Origin: Petrimonas sulfuriphila
Lineage (GTDB): Bacteria > Bacteroidota > Bacteroidia > Bacteroidales > Dysgonomonadaceae
Length of the DNA: 64,000 nt
Direction: 5' to 3'
NCBI GenBank assembly: GCA_038561985.1
Contig: CP073276.1
Span: 992,001-1,056,000, forward strand
A program made the translations under genes and the position numbers. Shown here one piece after another: positions 36,801-45,270 of the stretch. Under the pieces are notes generated by a model. That model searched no databases. It saw only the letters and a list, made by a program, of their open reading frames with translations, and was not told where the DNA came from. Each line of letters starts with the position of its first letter. Positions within the stretch are counted from its first letter, which is position 1.

Positions 36801-37260
36801 TCCCCAATCAGTCGTAGCGGAACGCTTTCTCGACGCTAATCAACCCGGAACAAAAAATTACGTTGGACAGGGAGTTAAGGTTGTATCGGGGTCGGCAACA
36901 TACGACACCTACGGCAACATAACAAGCGATAACAGGACGTATGCTCCAAACGATGTAGCCGTAACCTATCAAACTTACATCAACAACCTGCACAGGGGAA
37001 CAGCGTGGGGAGGGTCACCCTCAACCCTGGATGCATATTCGACAACGTTCTTTAAAATCAGGGAGGTATCGCTTTCCTATACGCTTCCCAAGTCGGTGGT
37101 TGAAAAATTCAGGGCTAACAATGCTACCCTTTCGGCTGTAGGCCAGAACGTTTTCCTGTGGGCAAAACAATTCAAGTATTCCGATCCCGACGGAGGTTCG
37201 GACAATTTTAGCGATCCCTCCATCCGTTATTTGGGTTTCAACCTGAGGGTTGTTTTCTAA
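33850..37260 (+). CDS. SusC/RagA family TonB-dependent outer membrane transporter with STN domain
   Basis: 1136 residues from the ATG at 33850. Signal peptide about 1-34 ending LPSFSQ. STN domain at about 36-100 (LRQALKEIEKVSNYRFFYNES) for signalling to FecR. A CarboxypepD_reg-like domain follows at about 120-200 (VRGRVLDEAGVPIIGANVIE). Then comes the plug domain with SIQIRGEDPLLVIDGVPY and SISVLKGATASALYGYRGGSGAIMV. The rest is a 22-stranded barrel ending in the aromatic GFNLRVVF. Imports oligosaccharides with its SusD partner; the adjacent GH16 gene suggests beta-glucan. Confidence 0.96.
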   Translation: MNQNLLRRKGKTLCSAKFLVAFIFMLFFLPSFSQITVNVQNKTLRQALKEIEKVSNYRFFYNESLAILDKNSSIQLTNSSIDKAMQTLLAGTDVAYEKNNNIVVLVDKGTVGLQPGETQQDKVTVRGRVLDEAGVPIIGANVIEEGIAGNGTVTDYNGNFILTVSSKAKIKITYLGYGDVVLNTAGGTSFNVVMQEDTRTLNEVVVTALGIKREEKALGYSVQAVEGDGLQTVKGVDMGTSLTGKIAGLLVRNSTEFSDAPSIQIRGEDPLLVIDGVPYANMTLRDVPSDDIESISVLKGATASALYGYRGGSGAIMVTTKKGLANKGLSVSVNSGTMFSAGYLAIPELQSDFGRVVRKNADGALEYVRSGDGSWGVPLDGREIIQWDPISKMMKPMPYLPVGKDNFQNFLEQGYILNNNVNLAQQGEFGSFRTSLTWVNNKGQYPNSTFDKLTFSLGGDMKIDKFLLTASMAYNKQASPNKGFSGYTGYDPMYNLLIWSAPDYDIRDYKDYWLIKNEVQNSSYTSTNNNPYFDRYERTHSINRDIFNGSVSLDYDFTSWLKGTVRSGFDIYSDRQDITVSKGSFQGAGSATVLAGGTQVWGESQRGSYNIGLGRGYSLNNDLLLSADKSFGDVRMESFIGGTIYYTQNDGMEARTQGGLTIPAFYSLKASVNPAAVSSVMYKQQVNSLYGRLALSWKSLLYGEATLRNDWSSTLSETTRSYLYPSLSGSFIVSELLPKYNWLSLWKLRGSWTASKTPADVYSINSVYNITSNAWGNLSSAAYPSAIRGTDVLPESASTFEIGTAVNVLKNRASIDVAFYQKRMYDFLRWAPISPASGFTSNYINIDEEITRKGVEVTLNATPVVTRDWQWDVSLNWSKYARYYTQLDSVYSTDRPWVKVGERADHYVLNDYQKDPQGNIIHNNGLPLYSSYQSLFGYYDPDWLWGISSSLKYKDFTFGISLDGRVGGIAQTTTEMYMWRAGSHPQSVVAERFLDANQPGTKNYVGQGVKVVSGSATYDTYGNITSDNRTYAPNDVAVTYQTYINNLHRGTAWGGSPSTLDAYSTTFFKIREVSLSYTLPKSVVEKFRANNATLSAVGQNVFLWAKQFKYSDPDGGSDNFSDPSIRYLGFNLRVVF

Positions 37261-37387
37261 GCAGGTCATTTATATAAACAATTCCTTGTAAAGGAAGTAT
37301 TGAACAAGCATGTAAATCAATTACAACTCAGGAAATGATAGAGGCAAGTTCTGTACAACTTTAAAGAAAAAAATAAAATATAATCGT

Positions 37388-38920
37388 ATGAAAAAAAATT
37401 ATTCCAACATAAGGAAATTCACGGTATTCGTCTTATCTGCTTTTACGTTATTGAGTTGCAATAACTTCGAGGAGATTAACACAAATCCCGACGACCCCAC
37501 CAGCGTAAGCGCCTCATTGCTGGCTACCAACGTTATCCTTCGCGTGACTAAGTTTGCCGGAAGAGACGGAAAATCGCTCATCGCAGATAATGCACTGCCC
37601 AAATACGTCGGGTATGCCAATGAAGGCCAGATGGACCAGCAATACAACAAAATAGGAAGCAGCGATTTCGGTGGAATGACCATTCTCCCGAATATTGAAA
37701 AGATGATTGAATACGCGGAAGGCAGCGTCATGGAAGACTCATACAGGGGCTTGGGAGCGTATGCGAAGGCGTACACTTTTTTCCGGCTTACGATGGAAAT
37801 GGGCGACATACCCTACAGTGAAGCCGGGAAAGGGGCGCAGGGAGTGTATAAAGTGAAATACGATACGCAGGAATCGGTCTTAAAAGGTATCTTGGACGAA
37901 CTGCAAGCTGCTGACCAATATTTTGCGAAGGGCAGAACCTTCGAAGGAGATCCTACACCCTACAAAGGTGACCCGGTGAAATGGAGAAAAGCGGTAAATT
38001 CTTTCGCACTAAAAGTACTGATGACCATAGGCAAGAAAGAATCCGTAGGAGGTATAAACGTAAAATCACGATTTGCCGAAATAGTATCGGCCGGAAACAT
38101 ACTTGATGGTTCTACCGGATTTCTCGGACTGGAATACTCATCGCAAAACAAACATCCGCTTTCCGGTACAAACGATTTATTTACCAGCAGAACGGTCATC
38201 AGCTCCCTGTTGATCGATAACCTGAAAAAGCTGAACGACCGCCGCATCTATTATTTTGCAGAGCCGGCAGGCGCACAAATTGCTGCTGGAAAAACAAAAT
38301 CTGACCTCGAAGCGTACGTTGGAGTAGATGTAGAGATTGAATACGCCGTTATGAATTCAGGTCACAGCAATAACCTGTACTCATTGCTGAACAAAAGGTA
38401 CTTACAGGAAGAGGCAACAGAGCCGTTGCGGATTGTGAGCCACGCAGAACAGCAGCTCATTCTGGCTGAAGCCGTCCTGAAAGGATGGATTTCCGGTGAT
38501 GCGAAAAGCTATTATGAATCGGGTGTAAAATCTGCCTTGGCGGATGTTATGAAAGTGAACAAGAACTATGCACAGGACATGCCGATAGATCAGGCTTACA
38601 TTGACGGTTACTTTACCGGGGAAGCTGCGTTTAAAACCACCCTCCAGGAGCAATTACAGCAAATCTGGATGCAACGTTACATCTTGCAGTTTATGCAGGA
38701 TGCCGAAACAAGCTTCTTCGAATACAGGAGGAATGGATACCCTGTTTTTCCGATAAATGCCGCCACCAGCCTAAACGAGAACAACAAGAACGGTCTTCCA
38801 ATGCGGTGGTTGTACCCCGGATCTGAAACCACCTACAACAGGGAAAACCTGATTGAGGCGTTAAACCGTCAGTACGACGGATACGATGAAATCAATAAGA
38901 TCATGTGGATTTTAAAATAA
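37388..38920 (+). CDS. SusD/RagB family outer membrane nutrient-binding lipoprotein
   Basis: 510 residues. Lipobox LLSC with Cys24. The NTNPDDPTSVSASLLATNVI start and the TPR-like helices (YRGLGAYAKAYTFFRLTMEMGDIPYSEA) identify the SusD-like group 2 family (SusD_2). The C terminus has QQIWMQRYILQFMQDAETSFFEYRRNGYP and ends NKIMWILK. It forms the lid of the SusC pedal-bin complex and binds the glycan at the cell surface. Located 127 nt after susC and 11 nt before the GH16 gene. Confidence 0.95.
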   Translation: MKKNYSNIRKFTVFVLSAFTLLSCNNFEEINTNPDDPTSVSASLLATNVILRVTKFAGRDGKSLIADNALPKYVGYANEGQMDQQYNKIGSSDFGGMTILPNIEKMIEYAEGSVMEDSYRGLGAYAKAYTFFRLTMEMGDIPYSEAGKGAQGVYKVKYDTQESVLKGILDELQAADQYFAKGRTFEGDPTPYKGDPVKWRKAVNSFALKVLMTIGKKESVGGINVKSRFAEIVSAGNILDGSTGFLGLEYSSQNKHPLSGTNDLFTSRTVISSLLIDNLKKLNDRRIYYFAEPAGAQIAAGKTKSDLEAYVGVDVEIEYAVMNSGHSNNLYSLLNKRYLQEEATEPLRIVSHAEQQLILAEAVLKGWISGDAKSYYESGVKSALADVMKVNKNYAQDMPIDQAYIDGYFTGEAAFKTTLQEQLQQIWMQRYILQFMQDAETSFFEYRRNGYPVFPINAATSLNENNKNGLPMRWLYPGSETTYNRENLIEALNRQYDGYDEINKIMWILK

Positions 38921-38931
38921 CATTCAATCAG

Positions 38932-39780
38932 ATGACCAACAAAACGATTCTACTTATTTTTCTTTCCGGAATATTTTTCTTCGCCTGCCAAAGCAGCAAA
39001 CAAGAAAAGCAGCCTGAACAGTTTGAAACAATTAGCACTCAAACCGGAAATTGGCAACTTATATGGAACGATGAGTTCGATTATAACGGATTGCCCGACT
39101 CCGCGAAATGGAGTTACGATACTGACGGTAATACCTGGGGATGGGGCAACAACGAAGCACAACATTACACGGCAAACGACACTGCCAACGCACACGTAAA
39201 AGACGGGCTGCTGACCATCACCGCGAAAATCGATAGTGCAGGAGGTAAAAGATATACTTCTGCCAGACTGATAACCAAGGGCAAGGGCGATTGGCTTTAC
39301 GGCAGATTCGAAATAAAAGCAAAGCTTCCAACAGGATTGGGTACCTGGCCAGCCATCTGGATGCTACCTACCGACTGGGAATATGGCGGATGGCCGGATA
39401 GTGGAGAGATTGACATTATGGAAAACGTCGGCTACGATCCGGATACCATAGTAGGGTCAGCTCACACTAAAAGTTACAACCATGTGCTTGGAACGCATAA
39501 AAATGGCAAGATTTATGTCCCTGACTCCTATACAGGATTCCATGTATATACCCTCGAATGGGAAGAAAAAGAATACCGTGTGTACGTGGATGACCAGCAT
39601 TATTTTACATTCGTAAATGAGGGTACCAGTTTTGCCGAATGGCCTTTCGACAAAAGGTTTCACCTCCTGCTGAACCTGGCTGTTGGTGGAAACTGGGGCG
39701 GACAAAAGGGTATTGATGATTCACTTTTTCCACATCACTTTTATATTGATTACGTAAGGGTTTATCAAAAGGCAGAGTAA
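38932..39780 (+). CDS. glycoside hydrolase family 16 lipoprotein (laminarinase-like)
   Basis: 282 residues from the ATG at 38932. Lipobox FFAC at Cys19. One GH16 domain with WNDEFDYNGLPDSAKWSYD near the start. The catalytic signature GEIDIMENVG gives nucleophile Glu159, Asp161 and acid/base Glu164. Aromatic subsites include WMLPTDWEYGGWP and NLAVGGNWGGQKG. The pattern is closest to endo-1,3-beta-glucanases (laminarinases), but agarase- or lichenase-like specificity cannot be excluded by eye. Surface or periplasmic. Last gene of the locus, followed by a terminator. Confidence 0.93.
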   Translation: MTNKTILLIFLSGIFFFACQSSKQEKQPEQFETISTQTGNWQLIWNDEFDYNGLPDSAKWSYDTDGNTWGWGNNEAQHYTANDTANAHVKDGLLTITAKIDSAGGKRYTSARLITKGKGDWLYGRFEIKAKLPTGLGTWPAIWMLPTDWEYGGWPDSGEIDIMENVGYDPDTIVGSAHTKSYNHVLGTHKNGKIYVPDSYTGFHVYTLEWEEKEYRVYVDDQHYFTFVNEGTSFAEWPFDKRFHLLLNLAVGGNWGGQKGIDDSLFPHHFYIDYVRVYQKAE

Positions 39781-39805
39781 AAGCCACTGAATTATCGCAT
39801 TTAAG

Positions 39806-39849
39806 AAAAGAGCGGGAGACTTACAACGTTTATCCCGCTCTTCCTTTTT
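39806..39849 (+). terminator. intrinsic terminator after the GH16 gene
   Basis: Stem AAGAGCGGGA / TCCCGCTCTT (39808-39817 and 39833-39842) followed by CCTTTTTC. It marks the end of the sigma-FecR-SusC-SusD-GH16 unit. Confidence 0.85.
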
Positions 39850-39941
39850 CAGTAAGATATAAAATTGTTACATTTTTGTTAAGTTTTTGATTTCAAGCAC
39901 AAATTGCTTTTGATTTTTAAATTACAACGAAAATCTTTCGC

Positions 39942-39949
39942 TAATTTTG
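39942..39949 (+). promoter_or_regulatory. -7 box for the phosphate transporter gene
   Basis: TAATTTTG, exact consensus, 60 nt before the ATG at 40010. An in-frame TTG at 39947 lies inside the box and cannot be the start. Confidence 0.65.
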
Positions 39950-40009
39950 TGTCACAATATAAGGAACAACTGGTGTTTTGCTTCAACAAGTGGACAAAAT
40001 AAAATTTTT

Positions 40010-42268
40010 ATGGATCCCATTTACCTAATTATCGTAATCATATTGCTGGGTCTGGCAGTACTCGATTTAAGTGTCGGCGTAGCCAACGATGCCGTCAATT
40101 TTCTCAACTCAAGTATCGGTTCAAAAGTTGCTCCCTTGTGGGTGATCCTCACGGTAGCATCCGTTGGAGTGATGCTCGGGACCTTATTTTCGAGCGGAAT
40201 GATGGAAATTGCCCGAAGCGGGGTCTTTCATCCGGAAATGTTTTCGTTTCCCAACATAATGGTGCTGTTCCTTGCCGTTATGCTTACGGATGTTATCCTT
40301 CTCGATGTTTTCAACTCGCTGGGACTACCGACCTCTACGACGGTTTCTTTGGTATTCGAGTTGCTGGGATCAGCTGTGGCGGTAGCGATTTTCAGTATCT
40401 GGCAGGCGAATGCGGGCGACCTGATTGAATACATCAATACCGGCAAGGCGTTAGCCATTATTTCCGGTATTTTTGTTTCTGTAGCCGTTGCATTCATCGT
40501 GGGTAGTTCGGTAATGTATATTACCCGGATTATCTTCTCTTTTAAATACAGAAAGACGTTTAGATTTTTCGGAGCGCTCTGGTGCGGATTTGCCCTGACA
40601 GCCATGACCTACTTTATCGTTTTCAAGGGGTTAAAGAACAGTCCGATTGTGGCCACAGATTTCCTTTATTTAGTAGAATCCAACATGCTTAGGTCCCTGT
40701 TGGTTACTTTTGCCGGCTGGTCCATACTTATGGCATTGTTGCAGTTCTTGTTCCGGGTTAACATCTTGAAAATAATCGTACTGACAGGAACCATGGCGTT
40801 AGCGCTTGCTTTTGCCAGTAACGACCTGGTCAACTTCATCGGCGTACCTCTTGCCGGATTGGATGCATTCAAAAATGCAAGCGCCACGCTGGCTTCCGGC
40901 GGTTCAATCGATACGTTATACATGGATGCCCTGAACGGACCGGTAAAAGCAGACATAAGAATGCTTCTCGCAGCAGGTATCGTGATGGTTTTGGCCTTGT
41001 GGTTCTCAAAAAAAGCAAAAACAGTAACGGAGACCGAAGTGAATCTGGCACGTCAGGGTAGCGGACTGGAAAGGTTTTCGTCCACTCCTTTATCAAGATC
41101 GATTGTCCGTTGGGGAGTAGATACCAATCGTTTTTTCAACAAATGGACAACGCCTTCTTTCCGGGAAAAACTCAACAGTCGGTTTATTATTCCCGAACAG
41201 ATAGAAGAACAGGGAGTCTCTTTCGACTTGATTCGGGCTTCTGTAAATTTAACCATTGCAGCCTTGCTGATCTCTCTCGGTACCTCCCTGAAGCTACCCC
41301 TGTCTACCACTTACGTGACTTTCATGGTAGCGATGGGTACTTCGCTCGCAGACAGGGCATGGGGGCGCGAAAGTGCGGTGTACAGGATTACCGGCGTACT
41401 AACGGTGATCGGTGGGTGGTTTATCACGGCCATCGTAGCATTCACCGTTGCTATGGTGGTGGCCATGTTCCTGGCCTGGGGCGGGAAAATTGCCATCTTT
41501 ATCGCATTGGCCCTGGTTGGTTTTATATTGTTCAAATCTTCCAAGTTTCACCAAAAAAGGAAACTGGCTGAAAAAGCAAATGCCACATTGATTGAGGATG
41601 AAAGTGGGATAGTGAAAACTTCAACGACCGAAGTAAGGGAGGTCATCGGGAAAATGCTGGATATTTATCACCAAAACGTGAAGGGGTTGACCAGGGAAAG
41701 CCGTTCCTTGTTGAGGGAGATTGCTTCCAAGGCGGATGAGTTATACCTGAACTACAAGAATAAAAGGACGTACGAAGTTGTGCCAACAATCCAGTCCATT
41801 ACATTGAAAGAGTTGGACATAGAGCAGGAATATGTTCAGATTGTGGACTACACGTATGAAATAACCAAGGCGTTACGGGTAATTACTTCCGACAGTTCAC
41901 TCTATATCGAGAACAACCACAAAGGATTTAACAACGAGCAGGAAGAGGACCTGGAAGACTTGAGTAAAAAGGTGACCAACATGTACAAAACCTATATTGG
42001 CATGATGGAGAAAAGCGATTACTCCGGTTTTGCCACGATAACAAACATCCGGGACGAAATTATAGAACAATGTGCCAAGCTTACCAAAAAGCAGATACGA
42101 AGGGTAAAAGATAAAGAATGCAGCACAAGAAACAGTATCTTGTTTATGAACATCCTCAATGAGACCAAGACAATTGTCCTTCAGTCGGTTAACCTGATGA
42201 AGTCGCAACGCAACATGATACTGACCGTTAAAAAGCTAACTGACGAAGAAACCAAAAAGAAGAATTAA
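40010..42268 (+). CDS. PiT family inorganic phosphate transporter with PhoU-like C-terminal domain
   Basis: 752 residues from the ATG at 40010. The N-terminal PiT repeat has LSVGVANDAVNFLNSSIGS; the second has ALAFASNDLVNFIGVPLAGLDAF. Both contain the Asn-Asp signature of the family. About 10-12 membrane helices run to about residue 525. The remaining 230 residues are soluble and helical (EVREVIGKMLDIYHQNVKGLTRESRSLL onward), like a PhoU domain. The fusion suggests phosphate uptake regulated by its own PhoU-like domain. Its stop codon overlaps the stop of the convergent methyltransferase gene. Confidence 0.93.
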   Translation: MDPIYLIIVIILLGLAVLDLSVGVANDAVNFLNSSIGSKVAPLWVILTVASVGVMLGTLFSSGMMEIARSGVFHPEMFSFPNIMVLFLAVMLTDVILLDVFNSLGLPTSTTVSLVFELLGSAVAVAIFSIWQANAGDLIEYINTGKALAIISGIFVSVAVAFIVGSSVMYITRIIFSFKYRKTFRFFGALWCGFALTAMTYFIVFKGLKNSPIVATDFLYLVESNMLRSLLVTFAGWSILMALLQFLFRVNILKIIVLTGTMALALAFASNDLVNFIGVPLAGLDAFKNASATLASGGSIDTLYMDALNGPVKADIRMLLAAGIVMVLALWFSKKAKTVTETEVNLARQGSGLERFSSTPLSRSIVRWGVDTNRFFNKWTTPSFREKLNSRFIIPEQIEEQGVSFDLIRASVNLTIAALLISLGTSLKLPLSTTYVTFMVAMGTSLADRAWGRESAVYRITGVLTVIGGWFITAIVAFTVAMVVAMFLAWGGKIAIFIALALVGFILFKSSKFHQKRKLAEKANATLIEDESGIVKTSTTEVREVIGKMLDIYHQNVKGLTRESRSLLREIASKADELYLNYKNKRTYEVVPTIQSITLKELDIEQEYVQIVDYTYEITKALRVITSDSSLYIENNHKGFNNEQEEDLEDLSKKVTNMYKTYIGMMEKSDYSGFATITNIRDEIIEQCAKLTKKQIRRVKDKECSTRNSILFMNILNETKTIVLQSVNLMKSQRNMILTVKKLTDEETKKKN

Positions 42269-43053
42269 CTCCCCCGCTGTCGCATGGCTTCAAACGTGAG
42301 CACGGCAGTAGAGACCGAGACATTCAGCGAATCAATTTTCCCCCGCATCGGGATTTTGATTCGCTTTGCGGCAGTCTTTAGCCAGAAATCGGTTAACCCT
42401 TCGGCTTCAGTGCCCATCACGATCGCGGAGGGTGTCCGGAAATCAATGTTCTGGTAAAACTCGGCAGCTTGTAATTCGGCGGCATACGGTGTGATGTTGT
42501 TGTTTTTCAGCCACTCCGCCGCATCTCCTGATGAACAGACAGCCGTCTGTACCGTAAATATTCCACCCACGCTGGAACGAACCACATTGGGATTGTATAA
42601 ATCGGTCTGGGGATCACACACAACGACAGCGTCCACAGCTGCGGCGTCGGCGGTGCGGAGAATCGCTCCCAGGTTCCCAGGTTTTTCCACCGCTTCCAAA
42701 ACAATTACAAACGGATTTCCAGAGAGTTTTATGTATTCAAGTGTATGTAGCTTGGGTTTTGCAATCGCCACAACGCCGTCAGAGTTTTCCCGGTAGGCAA
42801 TCTTGCCAAAAACCTCCGGTGAAATATCCAAAACATTTTTCTCCTCCATGCTGTCTAAAACACCGGGATACTTGGTTTTTTCAAACATTTCCCAACAAAC
42901 GTATACCGATTCAACGATATAATCGCTTTGTAAAGCCAGTGACAACTCCCGGGCACCCTCAATTACAAAAAGCTGCTGCTCTTTGCGTTCCCTGCTTTTT
43001 GCAAGTTTTACAATGTTTTTTACCGACGGATTTTGAAGGCTTGTAATAAGCAT
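42265..43053 (-). CDS. TrmH/SpoU family RNA 2'-O-ribose methyltransferase
   Basis: 262 residues. The N-terminal substrate-binding domain begins ITSLQNPSVKNIVKLAKSRERKEQQLFVIEGARE. The C-terminal SPOUT knot has motif 1 VEKPGNLGAILRTADAAAVDAV, motif 2 IVMGTEAEGL and motif 3 IPMRGKIDSLNVSVSTAVLTFEA. It methylates a ribose in 23S rRNA or tRNA using SAM; the exact site is not readable. Convergent with the phosphate transporter, the stops sharing bases 42265-42268. Confidence 0.93.
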   Translation of the reverse strand: MLITSLQNPSVKNIVKLAKSRERKEQQLFVIEGARELSLALQSDYIVESVYVCWEMFEKTKYPGVLDSMEEKNVLDISPEVFGKIAYRENSDGVVAIAKPKLHTLEYIKLSGNPFVIVLEAVEKPGNLGAILRTADAAAVDAVVVCDPQTDLYNPNVVRSSVGGIFTVQTAVCSSGDAAEWLKNNNITPYAAELQAAEFYQNIDFRTPSAIVMGTEAEGLTDFWLKTAAKRIKIPMRGKIDSLNVSVSTAVLTFEAMRQRGS

Positions 43054-43062
43054 ATAACTTTA

Positions 43063-43515
43063 TTATTTTCCCTCTTCCTTGTTCAGAAGAAGCGTATCGA
43101 CAGCTTTTTTAAGCTGGCTCTTGGGTGCTGCACCCAATACCCCTTGCGGTGTTCCGGTCATAGGAACATAAAGTATTGTGGGGATACTCTGAATACCAAA
43201 TGCGCGGGCAAGTTCAGTTTCTTCATCTACATTCACCTTATAAACATAGATCTCCTCTCCATATTCGGCGGCAAGTTCTTCTAAAACAGGAGCAATTTGC
43301 CGGCAAGGGCCGCACCACGCGGCCCAGAAATCGATAATGGCAGGCTTGTCTCCTTTATACTTCCATTCCTTTTCGTTGTTGTAGTCAAAAACCTTTTCCG
43401 TAAAACTCGTCGTGTTCAACGCGATGGGTTTCACTGTTTTTTTAACCTGTGGTTCTGCTGCCCATGCGGAAAGAACCAATGCAAAAACCGCCACTATTAC
43501 CGTTAATTTTCTCAT
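43063..43515 (-). CDS. exported thioredoxin
   Basis: 150 residues. Signal peptide about 1-20 (VIVAVFALVLSAWAA). One thioredoxin domain follows, with the redox site WCGPC at Cys68/Cys71, the cis-Pro segment GIQSIPTILYVPMTG and DFWAAWCGPCRQIAP context. A periplasmic disulfide reductant or oxidant. Stop at 43063, 9 nt before the TrmH-like gene start, so the two genes are probably co-transcribed. Contrast with the cysteine-less thioredoxin-fold protein at 18788. Confidence 0.93.
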   Translation of the reverse strand: MRKLTVIVAVFALVLSAWAAEPQVKKTVKPIALNTTSFTEKVFDYNNEKEWKYKGDKPAIIDFWAAWCGPCRQIAPVLEELAAEYGEEIYVYKVNVDEETELARAFGIQSIPTILYVPMTGTPQGVLGAAPKSQLKKAVDTLLLNKEEGK

Positions 43516-43614
43516 TTTTATTGATTGTATATACCTGTGATTTATAAAATGTTTCCTATAAACGCCTTCATACGGACAAAAGTTTATCGAAAACGTTTAA
43601 TCTGTCCCTGAAGT

Positions 43615-44118
43615 TTAAAACTCCATTCGATCTTTATACGATATGCTTCCTGGGCGCATGATCCCGAATTCTTTCGCGCCCACACTATCCATCCTTAATT
43701 TCCAGATCTTCACGTTATTTACCGCCGGGACTGAATAGGTAAACTTTTTATCGACATACTGTCGCATAATGATATGGAGTGCTTTTTCTTTTTCGGCAAA
43801 ATCATCCTCGAATTCTACCTCACCTTCGCAGATAACACTTCCCGCCTTCATCCGGTAACTACATGCCACATCGGGATGCTGGCGGATAAGTTCGGGGTCG
43901 GAGCAGAAGGTGACACAAATCCGCGGATTTTTCTCCATAGTACGGATGGAACGACCCTCCTGTGCAGAATGCAGGTAGATAACGCCATCTTCATAACCGA
44001 AATTCATCGGCAACACATACGGACGTCCTTCTTCGTCTGCCATACCTACAAAACATACCTTGCACGAACGGATAACGGTTTCAATACGTTCCCGCTCTTC
44101 TATTGAAAATGTTTTCAT
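43615..44118 (-). CDS. pyridoxamine 5'-phosphate oxidase-like flavoprotein (Nim-like)
   Basis: 167 residues, one FMN-binding split barrel. Conserved segments are VCFVGMADEEGRPYVLPMNFGYEDGVIYLHSAQEGRS and NPRICVTFCSD. The RPYVLPMNF and HSAQEG segments match the family to which nitroimidazole reductases (Nim) belong. Members bind FMN or haem and include many of unknown function, so resistance should not be assumed. Cytosolic. It starts 6 nt after the stop of the GH43 gene and may be the third gene of the LytTR-GH43 transcript. Confidence 0.87.
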   Translation of the reverse strand: MKTFSIEERERIETVIRSCKVCFVGMADEEGRPYVLPMNFGYEDGVIYLHSAQEGRSIRTMEKNPRICVTFCSDPELIRQHPDVACSYRMKAGSVICEGEVEFEDDFAEKEKALHIIMRQYVDKKFTYSVPAVNNVKIWKLRMDSVGAKEFGIMRPGSISYKDRMEF

Positions 44119-44124
44119 GCTCTT

Positions 44125-45270
44125 TCACAATTCTTTCTCAGAAGTAGAGGGCCCGTCTACACTAAGGACACCCTTTTCATCCATTTTTAATTCATCGATA
44201 AAAACAACACGCTCTTCTCCCGTTTTACGGGTTCGTCCATGATAAACGGTATACATCTTCTCACTACCTTTCAAACGAAACATCATGTTATGCCCGGTTC
44301 CGGTTACATTGCCGCCACCGTCCCTGTTTTTTTCAAGTATCGGGTTATTTCCGGCTTTTACAAACGGACCCAGGGGATTGTCGGAAACGGCATATCCCAC
44401 AGCATAATTTTGCCCACCAAAAAAGTTGGCAGAGTACATCATGTAGATTTTTCCACCGTGCTCAAAAGCGAACGAGCCTTCTGTCCAACGCCGGTTTACC
44501 TCACCATTCGTAACAGAACGGCTTTCCCATTCCGTTTGCAGGTCACTCATTTTAGAAGGTGGCTGCAAAAGCAAGACCGGTTCACCGATTACGGATGTGA
44601 AGTCGTTGGATATCTCCACGCCATACACCCAACTTTCTTCAATTTCATCAAACAGGTTTTGTGAGCGTGCCCATTCCGCCACTTCACTTTCGACAGGGTT
44701 TTTGTAACAGCAACGTGAATAGTAAAGGTATGTTTTTCCCTTATGCTTCAAGATATTGGCATCGATAATGGGATAACCGGGATCGAAAAGCGGCTTATCG
44801 GACAGCTCCTTGAACGGCCCTGTCGGTTTATCGGCTACTGCCACCCCAATACGGAAATTCTCCGACTCATTTGTGGGATTTACCTTCCAGTCAGCGCTGA
44901 AAAACATGTAGTATTTGCCGTCTATTTCATACACCTCAGGCGCCCAATAATTTTTCAAAGTCCACGATTCTGGAGTGTCTCCCGAATAAACTTGTCCTTC
45001 GTACTGCCAATCCGCCAAATTGTTAGAACTGTACGCGCCAAAACCTTTTTCCACCCCACCCGTTCCGTACATATAATATTTTCCGTCGGAAGCCGAAAGA
45101 ATAAATGGATCGCCAAGAGCAACCGGCAAGGGATTAATATACCTGACTGGCCCTGATGACTTATTATCCGGTGCAATACATCCGGAAAAAATAAGAACAA
45201 ATAAAATGACCGTCAGCAAATTTTGAAGAATCGTTTTAACCTGAAATTGTTTATGCATATTTTTCGACAT
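44125..45270 (-). CDS. glycoside hydrolase family 43 lipoprotein
   Basis: 381 residues from ATG 45270; a second ATG at 45258 gives 377. Lipobox FSGC at Cys31 of the longer form. The five-bladed propeller motifs are present: NPLPVALGDPFILSASDGKYYMYGT with the general-base Asp, NYWAPEVYEIDGKYYMFFSAD, PIIDANIL with the pKa-modulating Asp and WTEGSFAFEHGGKIYMMYSA with the acid Glu. Family activities are alpha-L-arabinofuranosidase, beta-xylosidase or galactosidase. The start overlaps the end of the LytTR regulator gene, so the two are translationally coupled. Confidence 0.92.
   Translation of the reverse strand: MSKNMHKQFQVKTILQNLLTVILFVLIFSGCIAPDNKSSGPVRYINPLPVALGDPFILSASDGKYYMYGTGGVEKGFGAYSSNNLADWQYEGQVYSGDTPESWTLKNYWAPEVYEIDGKYYMFFSADWKVNPTNESENFRIGVAVADKPTGPFKELSDKPLFDPGYPIIDANILKHKGKTYLYYSRCCYKNPVESEVAEWARSQNLFDEIEESWVYGVEISNDFTSVIGEPVLLLQPPSKMSDLQTEWESRSVTNGEVNRRWTEGSFAFEHGGKIYMMYSANFFGGQNYAVGYAVSDNPLGPFVKAGNNPILEKNRDGGGNVTGTGHNMMFRLKGSEKMYTVYHGRTRKTGEERVVFIDELKMDEKGVLSVDGPSTSEKEL

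Noticed and set aside
43615-44118. Nitroimidazole resistance gene
   Set aside because: The split-barrel family is broad and similarity by eye does not establish nitroreductase function.
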